Below are positions 10,861-22,600 of a stretch of 64,000 bases of DNA, one piece after another. The first letter of the stretch is position 1. Every line of letters starts with the position of its first letter. A program made the position numbers and the translations under genes. The notes under the pieces are model-generated. The model was not told where the DNA came from and made no database searches. It was given only the letters and a program-made list of their open reading frames with translations. The DNA comes from Cordylochernes scorpioides. Its lineage: Eukaryota; Arthropoda; Arachnida; Pseudoscorpiones; Chernetidae. The stretch lies in NCBI GenBank assembly GCA_030710605.1, contig CP092863.1:61928393-61992392 (forward strand), read 5' to 3'.

Positions 10861-11594
10861 TCACTGATTGCACTTTTCAGAATTTTCCATTGTGTTGTGG
10901 GTGCGATGTTGTAATTTATCGCTGTGATGTCTATTGCGGATTTTGTGCCTGTGGACTCTATCCAAGTCCATTTCGTTATTAAACGGTGTAAGGTCGAGGT
11001 CGGTTAGCATTTCCTCAACCTGCTGACCTTTGTTATCCTGGACAGGTGATCCCCAATTTGGTCTTTCGGCGTTAAAATCACCAAGTATGATTGCGATATC
11101 CGAAGACGCTTCACTTAATGTCTCTATCAGGCCTGTATTGATGCTAGTATTATCGTGGTAAAAACATTCATGATTGTTATTGTTTTTTTCTGGGAGGTAG
11201 ATTTCTATTGCCTGAGCTTCTGTTGTGCTTTCTGTAGGCTTATTCTGATTATAGGCGATTTCCTTAAATTTGATTTCTAGAGTTTTAATCAAAACGGCAA
11301 GTCCTCCTCCAAATTTTCCCGGTCTGTTCTTTCGCAGTGTTGTATAACCTTTGATATTGAATCTCAGATTCGGATTCAATTTTGTCTCCTGAAGACAAGC
11401 AATATGCACATTGTTGTCACAGAGAAGACAAGTCAGCTCTTTATTTTCCTCTGGATACCATTTATATTGAGTTGTAGTAGATTGAATTGTGTCCTCGTAG
11501 TAGATTTCTCATCATGAGCTCGAGCTGCAGCTCCTGACGCGGCGGTTACCCCGGACGCGGTAGCATTACTGGAGATATCAGTTTTGCTATTCAT
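10861..11594 (-). pseudogene. LINE AP-like endonuclease domain
   Basis: MHIACLQETKLNPNLRFNIKGY carries the QET catalytic glutamate motif. GGGLAVLIK and AIILGDFNAERPNWGS carry the G-D-F-N motif of exonuclease-endonuclease-phosphatase domains. The likely ORF start is the ATG at 11594, giving MNSKTDISSNATASGVTAAS and a short linker before the domain. A stop near 11435 and others break it. Confidence 0.75.
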
Positions 11595-11717
11595 TTGAAA
11601 ATGGGTGCCGTTGCAACGTTAGTCACCTTGGAAACGAACCAGAATTTGGTCAAATATTCCAAGGGTCCAGGGGGGACCGCAAGGAGGTGTGGTCGGACTT
11701 CTCCCCTTCCCCCTGGA

Positions 11718-12815
11718 ATGCCGTCACTACAGGATAAAGCACTCTTGGTGAATTTTTTAAATTGTGATTCAGAATCTGCCACTGAAGCTTTACGAGCGTT
11801 TCGTTCCTTTAAAGATATTCGAAGAGGTAAAGGACCAATGCGTTGCTACTCTCTAAGGCGAATGATTAAAGGTTTTGAGGAAACTGGATCTCTGGAAGCA
11901 AAACCTCGGAGTGGAAGACCATCGACATGCAAGTCAGTGGCTGTTACGGTTTTGCAGAATGCTGAGACTATTGAAACGTTATCCACGTATGGAGAAGTAA
12001 GTGCTAGACAAGTTTCTCGACAAACGGGGATTTCGTATGGAACAGTTTGGAGAGAACACACATTTAGAAATTTCCTTTAAAAATACCCTAACAAAATTCA
12101 AAGTTTTCACGAGTTGAAAGTCAGCGATTTTGAGAAGCGTCAAGAATTCGCTGCATGGGTTTTACGGCAAATTGATATTAATGAAAACTGTCTGTCAAAT
12201 GTTCTAAGAACAGATGATGCTCACTTTTATCTAAAGGGAGAATTTAACATTCAAAACTGCCTCATTTTGGCAACAGAAAACCCTAGGATTTTTACAGAAA
12301 TGCCACTTCATCAGCCCAGAGTTACAGTTTTGGGTGGGTTCACTTCTTCTTTTATTATTGAGCCATTTTTTTTAATCAACGGAAGAACTTTTAAAACCGT
12401 TTCTGTAACTGGTGAACTTTATGTTCAACTTTTGAGAGAAAAGGTTATTCCCGTATTGCAGGACAGACAAGAATTAAGCGAAATAACATTCATGCAAAAT
12501 GGTGGACCTCCTCATATCTCCCGCGGTGCCAAACAATTGCTGAAGGATACGTTCGGTGAAAATCGTGGGATAAGTCGCCACTTTATATACCAGTGGCCTC
12601 CAATATCACCAGACTTGACGCCTTACAATTTCGGTTATGGGGGTACATTAAGTCGCGTTTTTATCGATGCCGGCCTACCACATTGGCCATGTTGAAGGCT
12701 TCTATCAGATGGCAGGTTTTATAAATTTTAAATATCTAATTGTGACCATTTTGTCATCTATCGTCTGCAGGCGGTGTTTGAGAATGAAGGGCGCCACATT
12801 GAGCAAGGATTGTGA
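11718..12815 (+). pseudogene. Transposase of the 12.2 kb TIR element (DUF4817-type, Tc1/mariner superfamily), broken
   Basis: Start chosen at MPSLQDKALLV because the helix-turn-helix (LRRMIKGFEETGSLEAKPRSGRPS) follows at the usual distance. A second helix-turn-helix, EVSARQVSRQTGISYGTVWR, precedes an in-frame TAA at 12078-12080. The frame then continues with RTDDAHFYLKG (first catalytic site), ITFMQNGGPPH (second, D changed to N) and SPDLTPYNF (third, D changed to N); the last two sites are 42 residues apart. A frameshift near 12640 leads to RLQAVFENEGRHIEQ, a typical end. Inactive. It is the only transposase lying between the long TIRs that is not explained by a smaller element. Confidence 0.8.
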
Positions 12816-13513
12816 CCTAATACAAGAGAGAAGGCAGTTACCTCATGTGTTATTTTTTGCAGCTCTTTGTTTTGGGTTATGGGAATAATAAATGCTGTCC
12901 TCACATCTTGACTCTTTTTTTTCTATGAACAGTAATTTTTTTGTCTGTCATTTGCCCACATCTTATATTATGTCGTGCAGGCCAAAGTGTTATAACTTCT
13001 CGAATAACACTGGTATACACAATTTTACCCCTTATGTTTAGTTTATCTCTCTTTTCGCTCATTAGAAAAATAGCATAAGGAATATTCTTCGTACCCCCCC
13101 AACTTTAGAAATTTTGCGCAAAAATTATACAAAATGATTTTACTACCACGTTTTTCAACGCAAAAGGTCGATTTAAAAATGATTTTTTTAGTGGATACAT
13201 TTTCAAAATTATGTACGGTATAATAAACAATGATAACATTTGACAAACCCATAAGATATTTGGAATAAAGTAAAAACAAATAGATTTTGTCACCCCCCTC
13301 TATATTTCATTTTTGGATCATGACAAATATCCAGTTAAATAGTCAAATGTCGCCAATCAGTCAAGAAACTACACATTCTTATAGCAAGAAATCCTATTAA
13401 TAGTGCCATCATAATTTTTGGTACTATATTAACATTTCAAAAATCGTGTATTGATATCAGCAGTGTTTTTCAAACATTCAATCTATTTCACAAAACTCGA
13501 TCTAAAATATAAA
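12816..13513. other. AT-rich internal sequence of the TIR element
   Basis: No coding region, RNA gene or further repeat recognised between the transposase remnant and the right inverted repeat. Confidence 0.6.
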
Positions 13514-13915
13514 TATTTTTTGCCACATGTTTTAATTTGCATATACCTATTTTACATATCTCAGATTGTATTTAAAAATCGTCAACCAATTCTTATAGCC
13601 TTTGGCGAAATGGTGTTTTATTAATTTATCATTTGATATTATTAGGGTTCTTTCCTGGTATTCAAAAAGGAAAAATACGTGTCGATCAGTTATATTTTTC
13701 AATTTATCAAACAATTTGGCCGCTTAATCTCTGATTCTGGTAGAGCGCCATCTAGCAAATAAAGTTGTAACTAAAATACATTTTGAAATTTTCATTATTT
13801 GCCATAAAATATCCCATTGCATCCTGAACACAATGGTGTTTACCGCATTGCTCTAGCGCAAATATTCGCGGAGATATTAATTTTTAAAGTTGTGCGGGAC
13901 TTTTGGATCACCCTG
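13514..13915 (-). repeat. Right terminal inverted repeat of the 12.2 kb element
   Basis: Inverted copy of 1761-2160, ending GGATCACCCTG next to TA. Both arms include the microsatellite-free 400 bp with matching indels. Confidence 0.9.
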
Positions 13916-13921
13916 TATATA

Positions 13922-14451
13922 CTAGACGAATGGCCCGGGCAACGCCCGGGGTTTACCCGAGTGCGAATATATTTTAAAAACGTTGTCTTGGGTGGTCGCT
14001 ATTGACAGGGTGGTCTGTATAGACAGGTGGATGTATCACACAGCTGATAACAGGGTTGTCTAGAGTGGTCGCTATAGACAGGGTGGTCTGTATAGACAGG
14101 TGGATGTATCACACTGCTGATAACAGGGTCGCCTAAGGTGACCGCTATAGACAGGGTGGTCTGTATAGACAGGTGAATGTAACACACTGATGATAACAGG
14201 GTTGCCTATGGTGACCGCTATAGACAGGGTGGTCTGTATAGACAGGCAGCTGATAACAGGGTTGTCTAGAGTGGTCGCTATAGACAGGGTGGTCTGTATA
14301 GACAGGTGTATGTATCGCACAGCTGATAACAGGGTTGTCTAGAGGGGGGCAAGGAGGCCACGTGTTCGCTGGCAGCCAATGGGCGCGCATTCTATCCGTG
14401 AGCTTCAGACATACAGACAAACAGACAGAATAAGGCAAATATATAAGTAGA
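13922..14451 (-). mobile_element. Non-autonomous Helitron, family H1, with internal minisatellite
   Basis: On the minus strand it starts TCTACTTATATA and ends with the hairpin CCCGGGCGTTGCCCGGG, ten bases, then CTAG. It is flanked by A and T without target duplication, the Helitron signature. The body contains five copies of a roughly 70 bp repeat (13990-14345). A second H1 copy lies at 48298-49211. No protein is encoded. Confidence 0.8.
13990..14345. repeat. Minisatellite, about 70 bp unit, 5 copies
   Basis: Unit core CGCTATAGACAGGGTGGTCT then TGTATAGACAGG and CTGATAACAGGGTTG. Some units are shortened. Internal to the H1 Helitron; the copy at 48.3-49.1 kb has about 11 units. Confidence 0.9.
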
Positions 14452-14960
14452 TATTCCCCCCCCCCCCCCATATCACACACACACCCCGGGGTTACTTTTG
14501 AAAATATAATTCCCGGTCTAATACAAAACGTGTTACTATGGATTGTTTTTAATCTTGCCGAACTTCTCCTATAGCCAGCAAGGTCGCTTGAACTCTCACC
14601 TTAAAGAGCAAATCTGAGACGTGGTGGGTAGGCGATTGCAACCAACCTGAAATTTTCACTACTTAGCCCGACAGTTTGAGACAAATTGGCAAGAAATCCC
14701 AAAGCACACCATCCGGAATCACTATCAGTCCATGACACGCCGGGTGGCTGCCTACATCCAGACCAGTGGGGATCCAACGACATATTGACATTCTCAATTT
14801 GTGACGATCAAACTCTTATATAAATAATTAATTGTTCTGAATTTTTAATCGTTTTTTCCCCTATACATTTTATTCACAATTACCAATTTAAACCCAATTG
14901 GAAATCCTCTTCTTGGTGCCTCGACTTTTTTGCTATAGTGTACATCATGTGACGCCGAGA
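14452..14960 (+). mobile_element. Tc1-like transposon remnant, right part
   Basis: Continuation of the remnant beginning near 1236. Contains the transposase C-terminus (14602-14788) and a 3' region shared with 49510-49660 on the opposite strand. Confidence 0.6.
14602..14788 (+). pseudogene. Tc1-like transposase C-terminal fragment
   Basis: Reads DVVGRRLQPT, stop, NFHYLARQFETNWQEIPKHT and YQSMTRRVAAYIQTSGDPTT before a stop at 14786-14788. The W-x-E-I-P and S-M-x-R-R-V-x-A motifs end Tc1 transposases. An internal stop shows decay. Equivalent at 49663-49851, minus strand. Confidence 0.7.
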
Positions 14961-15278
14961 GATTCTAAAAACAGTTAAATATTCAAATTCATACCATTAC
15001 TACCTTAGCAAACATCGTACATTTGCTATATCATATTGGATTTCATCCAAAGGTGTTTAAAAAGGGTCAGGATTCCAGATATTTGTACCTCAATCACTTC
15101 AGCATCCTTTGTGTATTTAACCTTTCTTCAAGTTCACTATTCAATTGTGAATACAAAGGCTTTAATATATTAACAAGCGCTTTATTCCAATGAAATCTAT
15201 CCAATGAAGTATTATTTGCCAATTTCTTAAAGCTATCCTATGAATATATAAGCACATATTGTACATTTGGCATATAAA

Positions 15279-15453
15279 CAGTAGAACCTTACTGTAAAGG
15301 ACACTTTATTGCGGTGCCAAAGTGTCCCTTAGGAAGAGGTGTCCTCTGACCGGAGAGTTGCTGAATAGTAAAAATGATCATTTTACAAATGAAAACTGTC
15401 CTTTGTAGAGAGGCATCCGCTAGCGGGGTGTCTGCTAAAGGGAGGTTCTACTA
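15279..15453. mobile_element. MITE, pogo/Tigger-like ends
   Basis: Inverted ends CAGTAGAACCTTACTGTAAA and its complement near 15453, enclosing a palindromic body (tgtccctt / aggggaca type). The duplicate copy is at about 48088-48259. A related member is at 53188-53347. Confidence 0.7.
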
Positions 15454-15589
15454 TATTATTTATTTCCATTTACCTATATGGTTACGAATGTTTAAATATA
15501 TTTTTAAAGTTGTAACATTAAAATTTAAAAACCATTGTACAGTCGCTTTCACTCATTGAAATCTTTGCATTGTTGGAGAGGCAAAAGGT

Positions 15590-16170
15590 TAATTTCTTCA
15601 TTTTTTCATAATAAATTTCGTAGCAACCATTTTGAACCTTCCATATCTTAACGAACTCTAATCAAGGGTGGGTAAAAATTGTTAATATTTTGAAGTGGTT
15701 ACCCCATAAAATTCATAGCAACCACTGTAAACCTTTTATATCTTAATGGGCTATAAATCAAGAGTGGGTACAAAAATTGTTAAAATATTTAAGACTTATA
15801 CCATAAAATTCGTAGTACCATTGTAAGCCTTTTATATTTTAATGAACTCTATCCAAGGGAGGGTACAAATTGTTAATATCTTGAAGGTTACACCATATAT
15901 TTTGTAGCAACCATTGTAAACCTTCCATTTATCATAATGAACTATATGCAAGGGTGGATTAATATTGTTAATATTTTGAAGCAAAAAAAAAATATTGTAA
16001 ACCTTTTATATTTTAATAAACTCGATCCAAGGGTGAGTACAAAGTGTGAATATTTTGAAGGTTAAATCATAAATTTCGTAGCAATTATTGTAAACCTTCC
16101 ATATAACTTAATAAATTCTAATCAAGGGTAGCTATGAATTTTTAATATTTTGAAAGGGATTACACCACAT
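15590..16170. repeat. Degenerate tandem repeat, about 95 bp unit, six copies
   Basis: Each unit carries versions of GTAGCAACCATTGTAAACCT, then TATCTTAATGAACTC, AAGGGTGGGTACAAATTG and TTAATATTTTGAAGG. Units differ at many positions. The duplicate copy is at 46640-47165 plus 47869-47960. Confidence 0.85.
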
Positions 16171-16515
16171 GAACGACTTTATAAAGCAACCATTTTCCAT
16201 TTCCCTTATATAAAAATTATATTTACTGAATATAGAGTTGGCGATTTATTATCAAGGTATTCAAAGTTTGAAAAGACATATTGAACTATTTTGAATAATT
16301 AAAGACTAAGATCAATGACATGGTTTTCAAAATTTTCATTAATTTAAAACTCTTCATCACCAATAATACTTAATTGTATTCATTTATTTTGTGGTATTTA
16401 AAAATATTATTGCAAACATGTTTTAACGACCATGTCAATGTGCTGTTATGACCGTGTGTATAGTAGGTGTCTGGAAAGTTAAGATATGACTCGAGAGAGA
16501 TTTATGATAGTGGAG

Positions 16516-16521
16516 TTTATT
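16516..16521 (-). terminator. Polyadenylation signal, lipocalin gene B
   Basis: AATAAA on the minus strand, 14-19 bases after the stop codon. Conserved at the same place in genes A, C and D. Confidence 0.75.
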
Positions 16522-16534
16522 TGTACGTCTCTCC

Positions 16535-16686
16535 TTAGCGTGGAAGCCTGTCGCAGTTGTCGAAGGAGATCTTCTCCAGCTCCTTGACGTGCAGGTCCTT
16601 AGACTTGAGTTTGGAAAGGATCTTCTGGTAGTCCTGCTCACTGAAGTCCTTGTACTTCTTCTGGTGAATCAGCACGCGCAGTTGGG
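16535..16686 (-). CDS. Gene B exon 5 (C-terminal helix, stop)
   Basis: Acceptor TTCCAG before CCCAACTGCGCG. Encodes QLRVLIHQKKYKDFSEQDYQ onward and ends ISFDNCDRLPR with TAA at 16535-16537. The last cysteine would pair with an N-terminal one in typical lipocalins. Confidence 0.9.
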
Positions 16687-19600
16687 CTGGAACACACGGG
16701 TGTCATCTCAATATGAACATGGGTTTATATTTTAAAATCATCTTCAACCATCTTTTTTTGCGTTTAAATTAATATGAGAAAAAAATGTTTTTTTTTTTAT
16801 TTATATTATTTTAAAATATAAATCTAGGATATTCAATAAAACAAGGAAGGTGAATTTTCAAAGGATATAAAATTATTAAATATAGTACAGTTAAACCAGT
16901 CTATAGCGCCCCCTCTAAATAGCGCCTTCCTCTCTATAGCGCCCGATTTTACAAATAAAATGTAAACATTTTTCATTAAAAGTGACCTGTATATAGCACC
17001 CCCTCTTTATAGCACCCTATTTTGGTGAGTCCCTAGAGGGGGCGCTATAGATAGGTTTAACTGTAATAAAGTTTGTAACAATTAACATAGAAAGATATTT
17101 AATTGGTATTCAAACCACATTCAAGAATCACTTTTAAAATTTCTAATTTTCATCGCACATAGAAAGAGTCTCTACTACAACTGATGATCAAACATGAAAT
17201 TTGATTTTAGAGGAGAATGAAATAATTAGAATATCATAGGATTCGAGTGGTTCTATTCTAGCATAGATTTATAACATATAATATTAACCTCAATATTTGT
17301 CAAGAAAAAAAAATTATGTTCTCTCTAATTTATATTTTACAGAAAAAGATTTTCTCTGCTACAACTAGTGATCAAATATGAAATTGGTGATAGCGGGGAG
17401 TGATATATTAGAATCTGAGAGAATTTGGTCGATTCTATTCCAGCATAGATGACTAACAATTCAATAAAAGAATTCCTTGTACCAGTATACAGTAGGAATA
17501 TCAGGCCTCCTCAAAATTGACACACGGGAGAATTTTATTGCATTGTCAACTCTAGTTTACCGTAAACCTATCGCCAAATAAAATCAATTATCAATATTGT
17601 TAAAATATGTCCAGGAGAGCCTAGTGGACATGGCATCTGCCTGGTAAGCGAAACGCTGTGGGTTCGATTCCCTGGACACTTTATTTTTCCGTTTATCATT
17701 ACTCTTGATAATTCATCCTTTCATACTTCATCCCTAAGGTTAGAAATAATCGCTATTTCTCCTTAAAATAAATTTCGATTTTTCGTTTAAAAGAAACGCA
17801 TGCCCGATAATTTTCAAATGTTGTTTTAAAATCAATTATTACTTGAATCATATTAACTAAAAATTATTGCAGTTAACCTGGAGGACTGATATTTTTACTT
17901 GATAGATGTATAGCATATATTAATAACCCAAATATTCGATATAAATGTGAGCTAATAAGATAATTCTATAGTGAGGACGGAGTAGGGGTTTACCGAGGAA
18001 GAGGAGGGGCCTCTCAGTGCAGGACCACAGGACCATGTGGGACTTGGCCTCGAATTCCACAATCATGTACACGATGGTGAAGGGGGTTTTGTCTGGACAT
18101 AATTCAAGTCGTTATGTCATGATTGTCAAACATAACAATACATATAAATATATATCTTAAGAGACAAGGATCGCCTCTCCCGTCAAAATAGACGTCAAAA
18201 CCAGACGCCATCTATTGACGGTTTTGACGTTTATTTTGACATGAGAGGCGACCCTTATCTCTTAAGATCAATATCCTCCCGGCTAAATTTCCATCTATAT
18301 ACATATATACATATATGAAAAAATAATAGAAAAAATAAAAAAGATAGGTGTTGATATAAAAAATAAAGAAGGCATATCCTGACCAGGAGCTCTGCCATCT
18401 AAAAAGCACATGTGCTCCTGGTAAGGATATGCCTTCTTTATTTTTAATATATATGTTTGTTGCCATATTGAAATAAATATTAATATATATATATATATGT
18501 CATAATTTGTACATAACTGGATGTAATCCCACTACATTATGTATGCACACGCACACAATGTATAATCTAAAGATTTTAATGAAGACAAGGCTTAGAAATC
18601 TGGGAGAGAAAGGCCATCAAAGAGGAAGCAATCATTAGCAGGTTTTATTTTCCAGGAACTCATAAAACTGGGTTCAAGAACCTAGTATTTCCTGGATCAT
18701 GTCAGAACAGGTCGAGAACAAAAGGATAGCAAGGATCCAATCAGATTATAGGAGGTTTAACTAGTAGCCAATGGAAGGCTTCCACGAGACAACCAACAGC
18801 CAATCAAAAGCCCTGAATAGCTTTCGTGTTAAATCGGGAACGGAGTTTAGTCAGGAGATCGCCGCCGTTGAGACCAGTTTGGAGCCAATCCCATCTCCTC
18901 AACCAATCAGATAAGTCCCATCTTCAATAATGTGAACAGCCATAGTTAATAGCCAACTCCGCCCAATAGCTTCAACCCCTTTCTCCCTAGATCGTTGGCC
19001 TATTTCAATTCAACTCTGTGTCCTCGTTATTTTCCCTTGTGAATACCTTACCAACTCAGCAAATACGACCACCATCACCAATCAATTCAATCAATCTCAA
19101 AAAGGTAATCTTCAAGCATTACATAGAGTCGAAAGGATAAAATGGAAAACAAACGAGACCAAGTGGCGAGAAGTAACGGTAGCGAGATCGGGGAGAAAAG
19201 GAAGACCGCACGACGCACCCTAGCGGCGATTCTAGTACAGTTAGCGGCGACCCTGCAAGGACTGAGGTCTACCCGACGAGACGGGGACCGGGGCTCCGCC
19301 TGCGGGACAGACGCCGCCCACGCCCCCCACCCCAGGCCGGAAGACGAACGGAGCCACCGCCGACACGTGGCCGAGCGACCTGACGCGCCACCCCATGGAA
19401 CCATCACCCACCATGCCGGATCCATACACCAGTGCCCAGAAAAAAACAAGTAGGTGGACTGAACCATCCCAACGAGCTCGACACTCGAACGCATGGGCAG
19501 TGCAATCAGCCCCAAATCCACACGCGAACGCGCGGGCAGTGCAAATAGCCCAAAATCGACATGCGAACGCGCGGGCAGTGCAAATAGCCCAAACTCGACA

Positions 19601-22600
19601 GCACGCCGGGCGTCCCAAGCCTCCACAACCAACCGCACAAGCCTTTCGCCCATCAGCAGGTAGGAAGGCAACCAATAACTCTTTTCGTCAAGCGATTGAC
19701 GCTGAAACTGCCTCTTACCCATGAAATGTCAACCCCATTTATAATTGACACAGTCGCAAGCTTGAATATAGTGCCCCATAATCTGTATAAAATGTTAAAA
19801 ACTCACCTCTCTAATTTAAAAATAAAAGAACAGTCTATAGATCTACAGACCCTAAATGGTCTTGCAACAACAAAAGGTAAAATAGTACTTCTCCTAACAA
19901 TAGGTAAAATAACTAGAAAAGAGAATTTCCACGTGGTGGAAGCACCTCTGCCATTTGTAATTATCAGCATAAATACCCTCCGTAATTTTGAAATAGCAAT
20001 AGATTTTAACAACGGCACTATATTCCAGCTTGGCGCTCCATTGTCTACCCCTACCTATAATTTTAACCATGTACCCAATGAATGCGCGTATTGGGAGTGC
20101 CAAGCGATGTCACAAAGAACGCACCATGCACCCGAACCTTCCGCACATGGCACCCAATGCGCGCATTCGTTGGCCCAAACCCAATCACCCACCTGCCAGT
20201 CTAATCACGCGCCCGCTCAACCCAACTTTTTCACTAAGGCCAATTGCCTTTTTTATATGCCCTCAAGTAACAAGGCCACAATGGCTTCAACTTGCAACAA
20301 CAATGCACAAAACGTGTCCATCCAACAGGACAGCTCACACACCGAGCACATAGGTGACCACACGTCGTCACACAACTGTCACATGCACAACCAGCGCAAC
20401 AAACGCGACACTCACACTAAAACACAACAAAATTCTTGCCCATACACATGCTACAATACGACACACAACCCTCACTATCCACACCACTTCACCACAATTT
20501 TACAAAGATACAACCACATTTTCACCCAAAACAAATTCAGCGTACCATGCTTAAAGATCCCACAAGTAAAAATACCCACGAACTCCGACAAAATAATCAC
20601 CATACGTCCATATCGTGTTCCGATATGTGACCAACAGGAAATCCGCAACCAGGTCCAACAAATGCTGGAAAATGGCATTATAAAGCAGTCTTTTTCACCT
20701 TTCTCTAGCCCTGTCACTCTCGTCACCAAGCGCGACAAGACCAAAAGGTTTTGTATTGACTATAGAAAGGTGAACGAGCTAATCAGCTCTGATGTCCATC
20801 CCCTCCCTAGGATCGAGGATATACTCGACCGTCTCGCACGGGCCAAGTATTTCTCCACGGCCGACATATCCTCCGCGTATTAGCAGATCCCAATAAACCC
20901 CGATTCTCGACCACTGTTGGCCTTTGCCACGCTCGAAGGGTTATACCAGCCCACTCGATTGCCTTTCGGGTTGAAAACCAGCCCTCAGATCTACGAAAGA
21001 GCCATGAGTCAGGTCCTACAGAGACACGGACTTGACTGTGTGGCACATTATTTTGATGACTTCATCATTTTCTCCAACACACTGGAGAAACATCAAAACC
21101 ACCTGCGACAAATTTTCGCCTTTTGCGAGGTAGAGAAGTTACAACTTAACTTCGCAAAATGCGAATTTTTTAAACAGTCCATAAATTTCCTAGGCTACAC
21201 CATCACAGCTGGTACCACCACACCGCTCACACGCAAAACAGACATCATCCACGCCATCAAACAACCACACAACCGCAAAACACTACAATCCTTTCTAGGC
21301 GCTGTGAACGTCTATAACAAATTCATCCCGGAATACGCCCGCTTGCGGACACCACTTAACAACCTTCTCAAAAAGGATGTCATGTGGGTCTGGGATGAAA
21401 ATTGCCAAAAGGCGTTCATTAACCTGAAAGAGAGCCTCACACAACACCCCATTTTACACCTTTACAAAGAGGGCCTGCCCTGCCAGGTGTATTGTGACGC
21501 CTCCACCCTCGGTATAGAAGGCATCCTCAAAAAGGTTCACCCTGATGGGAAAATATATCTAGTCCAGTATTTCAGCCGCACTCTGCGTTCACACGAACGA
21601 AACTATTCCATCTCTGAACTTGAGTGCTTAGCAATCGTTGAGAGTGTGGAGAAGTTTCGCATCTATTTGATGGGCAGAAAATTTACTATATTTTCTGACC
21701 ATCACGCATTGCAGTGGCTGAAAACAATCAAAAACCCGTCAGGCAGATTGTTTCGGTGGAGTTTACGGCTGTCGAGTTACGAGTATGAGGTCCGCTACAT
21801 AAAAGGAAAACAGCAATATGAGGCGGATCTCTTATCCCGTAACCCGTTCTGTGGGTTCTTAGACGCCTCCCTTATTAAGAACCATCAGCCTTCTCCATCG
21901 GGAGATTCTAGCCTGACCATTGATCACAATGGACTGCATACCGTTTCCCGAAAAGGTGTAACTAAAATTATAATCCCAAAACACTCATCCACCAACTCTT
22001 ACAAACTGTACACACACAATACAACCACCCAGGTATGTCACAAATGACACGACTCATCTCCGCTCAATATTACTCGCAGGGCATGTCAAAAGACATTACA
22101 CAAAAGGTTAAAACCTGCCCAACCTGCCAGTTAACAAAACGTCCATTGGGACCCACTTACGGGGAATTAGGTCAACCGCCGGAAGCCAAAGGACCCTTTG
22201 ACCTACTATCCCTCGACACCATAGCAGGATTTGCCAAATATGGCAACACCAAAATATACCTCCATGTTGTAGTCGACCATTTTTCGCGCTCTACATGGAC
22301 GTTCCCATCCAAATCCACCAGCATTACCACCTATCAACAGGTACTCAAGTGAGTATTACAGGATGGCTCTCCGAAACGCCTTTTTACGGATAGAGCCCCT
22401 GCATTCACTTCGCCAAAATTCAGGAGCTTCCTGCTTAACAGGAGTATCCACCCGTTACTCACAACTAGCAATAATCCACAAGCCAACGGTCTATGTGAAC
22501 GCCTAAACGCCACCCTCACAGGAAAACTTAGGCTATTACATTTGGAGAACCCTAAGATCGCATGGACCAAGTTGGTCAAACGAGTTACAACTATATATAA

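Larger units (their letters stand above)
2300..11594 (-). mobile_element. LINE (I/Jockey-like: endonuclease, RT, RNase H), interrupted by Mag-like Gypsy
   Basis: Minus-strand non-LTR element. In coding order it has an ORF start at 11594, an AP-type endonuclease (about 10861-11594), RT (9622-10613 continuing at 4043-3407) and RNase H (3207-2755). The RT reading frame runs up to ..SPLLFSLYIN at 9622, is broken by the Gypsy element with a 5 bp GTTAA duplication, and resumes at 4043. Many stops and frameshifts are present. An RNase H domain after RT suggests an I-superfamily LINE; the clade is inferred only from domain order. Confidence 0.8.
1761..13915 (+). mobile_element. 12.2 kb TIR transposon (Tc1/mariner-type, DUF4817-like transposase) with nested insertions
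   Basis: Ends are inverted copies of CAGGGTGATCCAAAAGTCCC, flanked on each side by TA (1759-1760 and 13916-13917), the target duplication of the IS630-Tc1-mariner superfamily. The inverted repeats are unusually long, about 400 bp (1761-2160 and 13514-13915). Its own transposase remnant is at 11718-12815. The rest of the length is later insertions: a LINE, inside it a Mag-like Gypsy, inside that a mariner. The duplicate locus (around 50033) lacks the element, so it arrived after the duplication or was lost there. Confidence 0.85.

Noticed and set aside
17609-17678. Functional tRNA-Thr gene
   Set aside because: The T arm is shortened, the anticodon stem mismatched, and the same tail follows in other copies; it is a SINE head.
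19087-19722. 211-residue minus-strand frame over the Gypsy leader
   Set aside because: A product of high GC and the 39 bp repeat; opposite to the element's coding strand and without domain.
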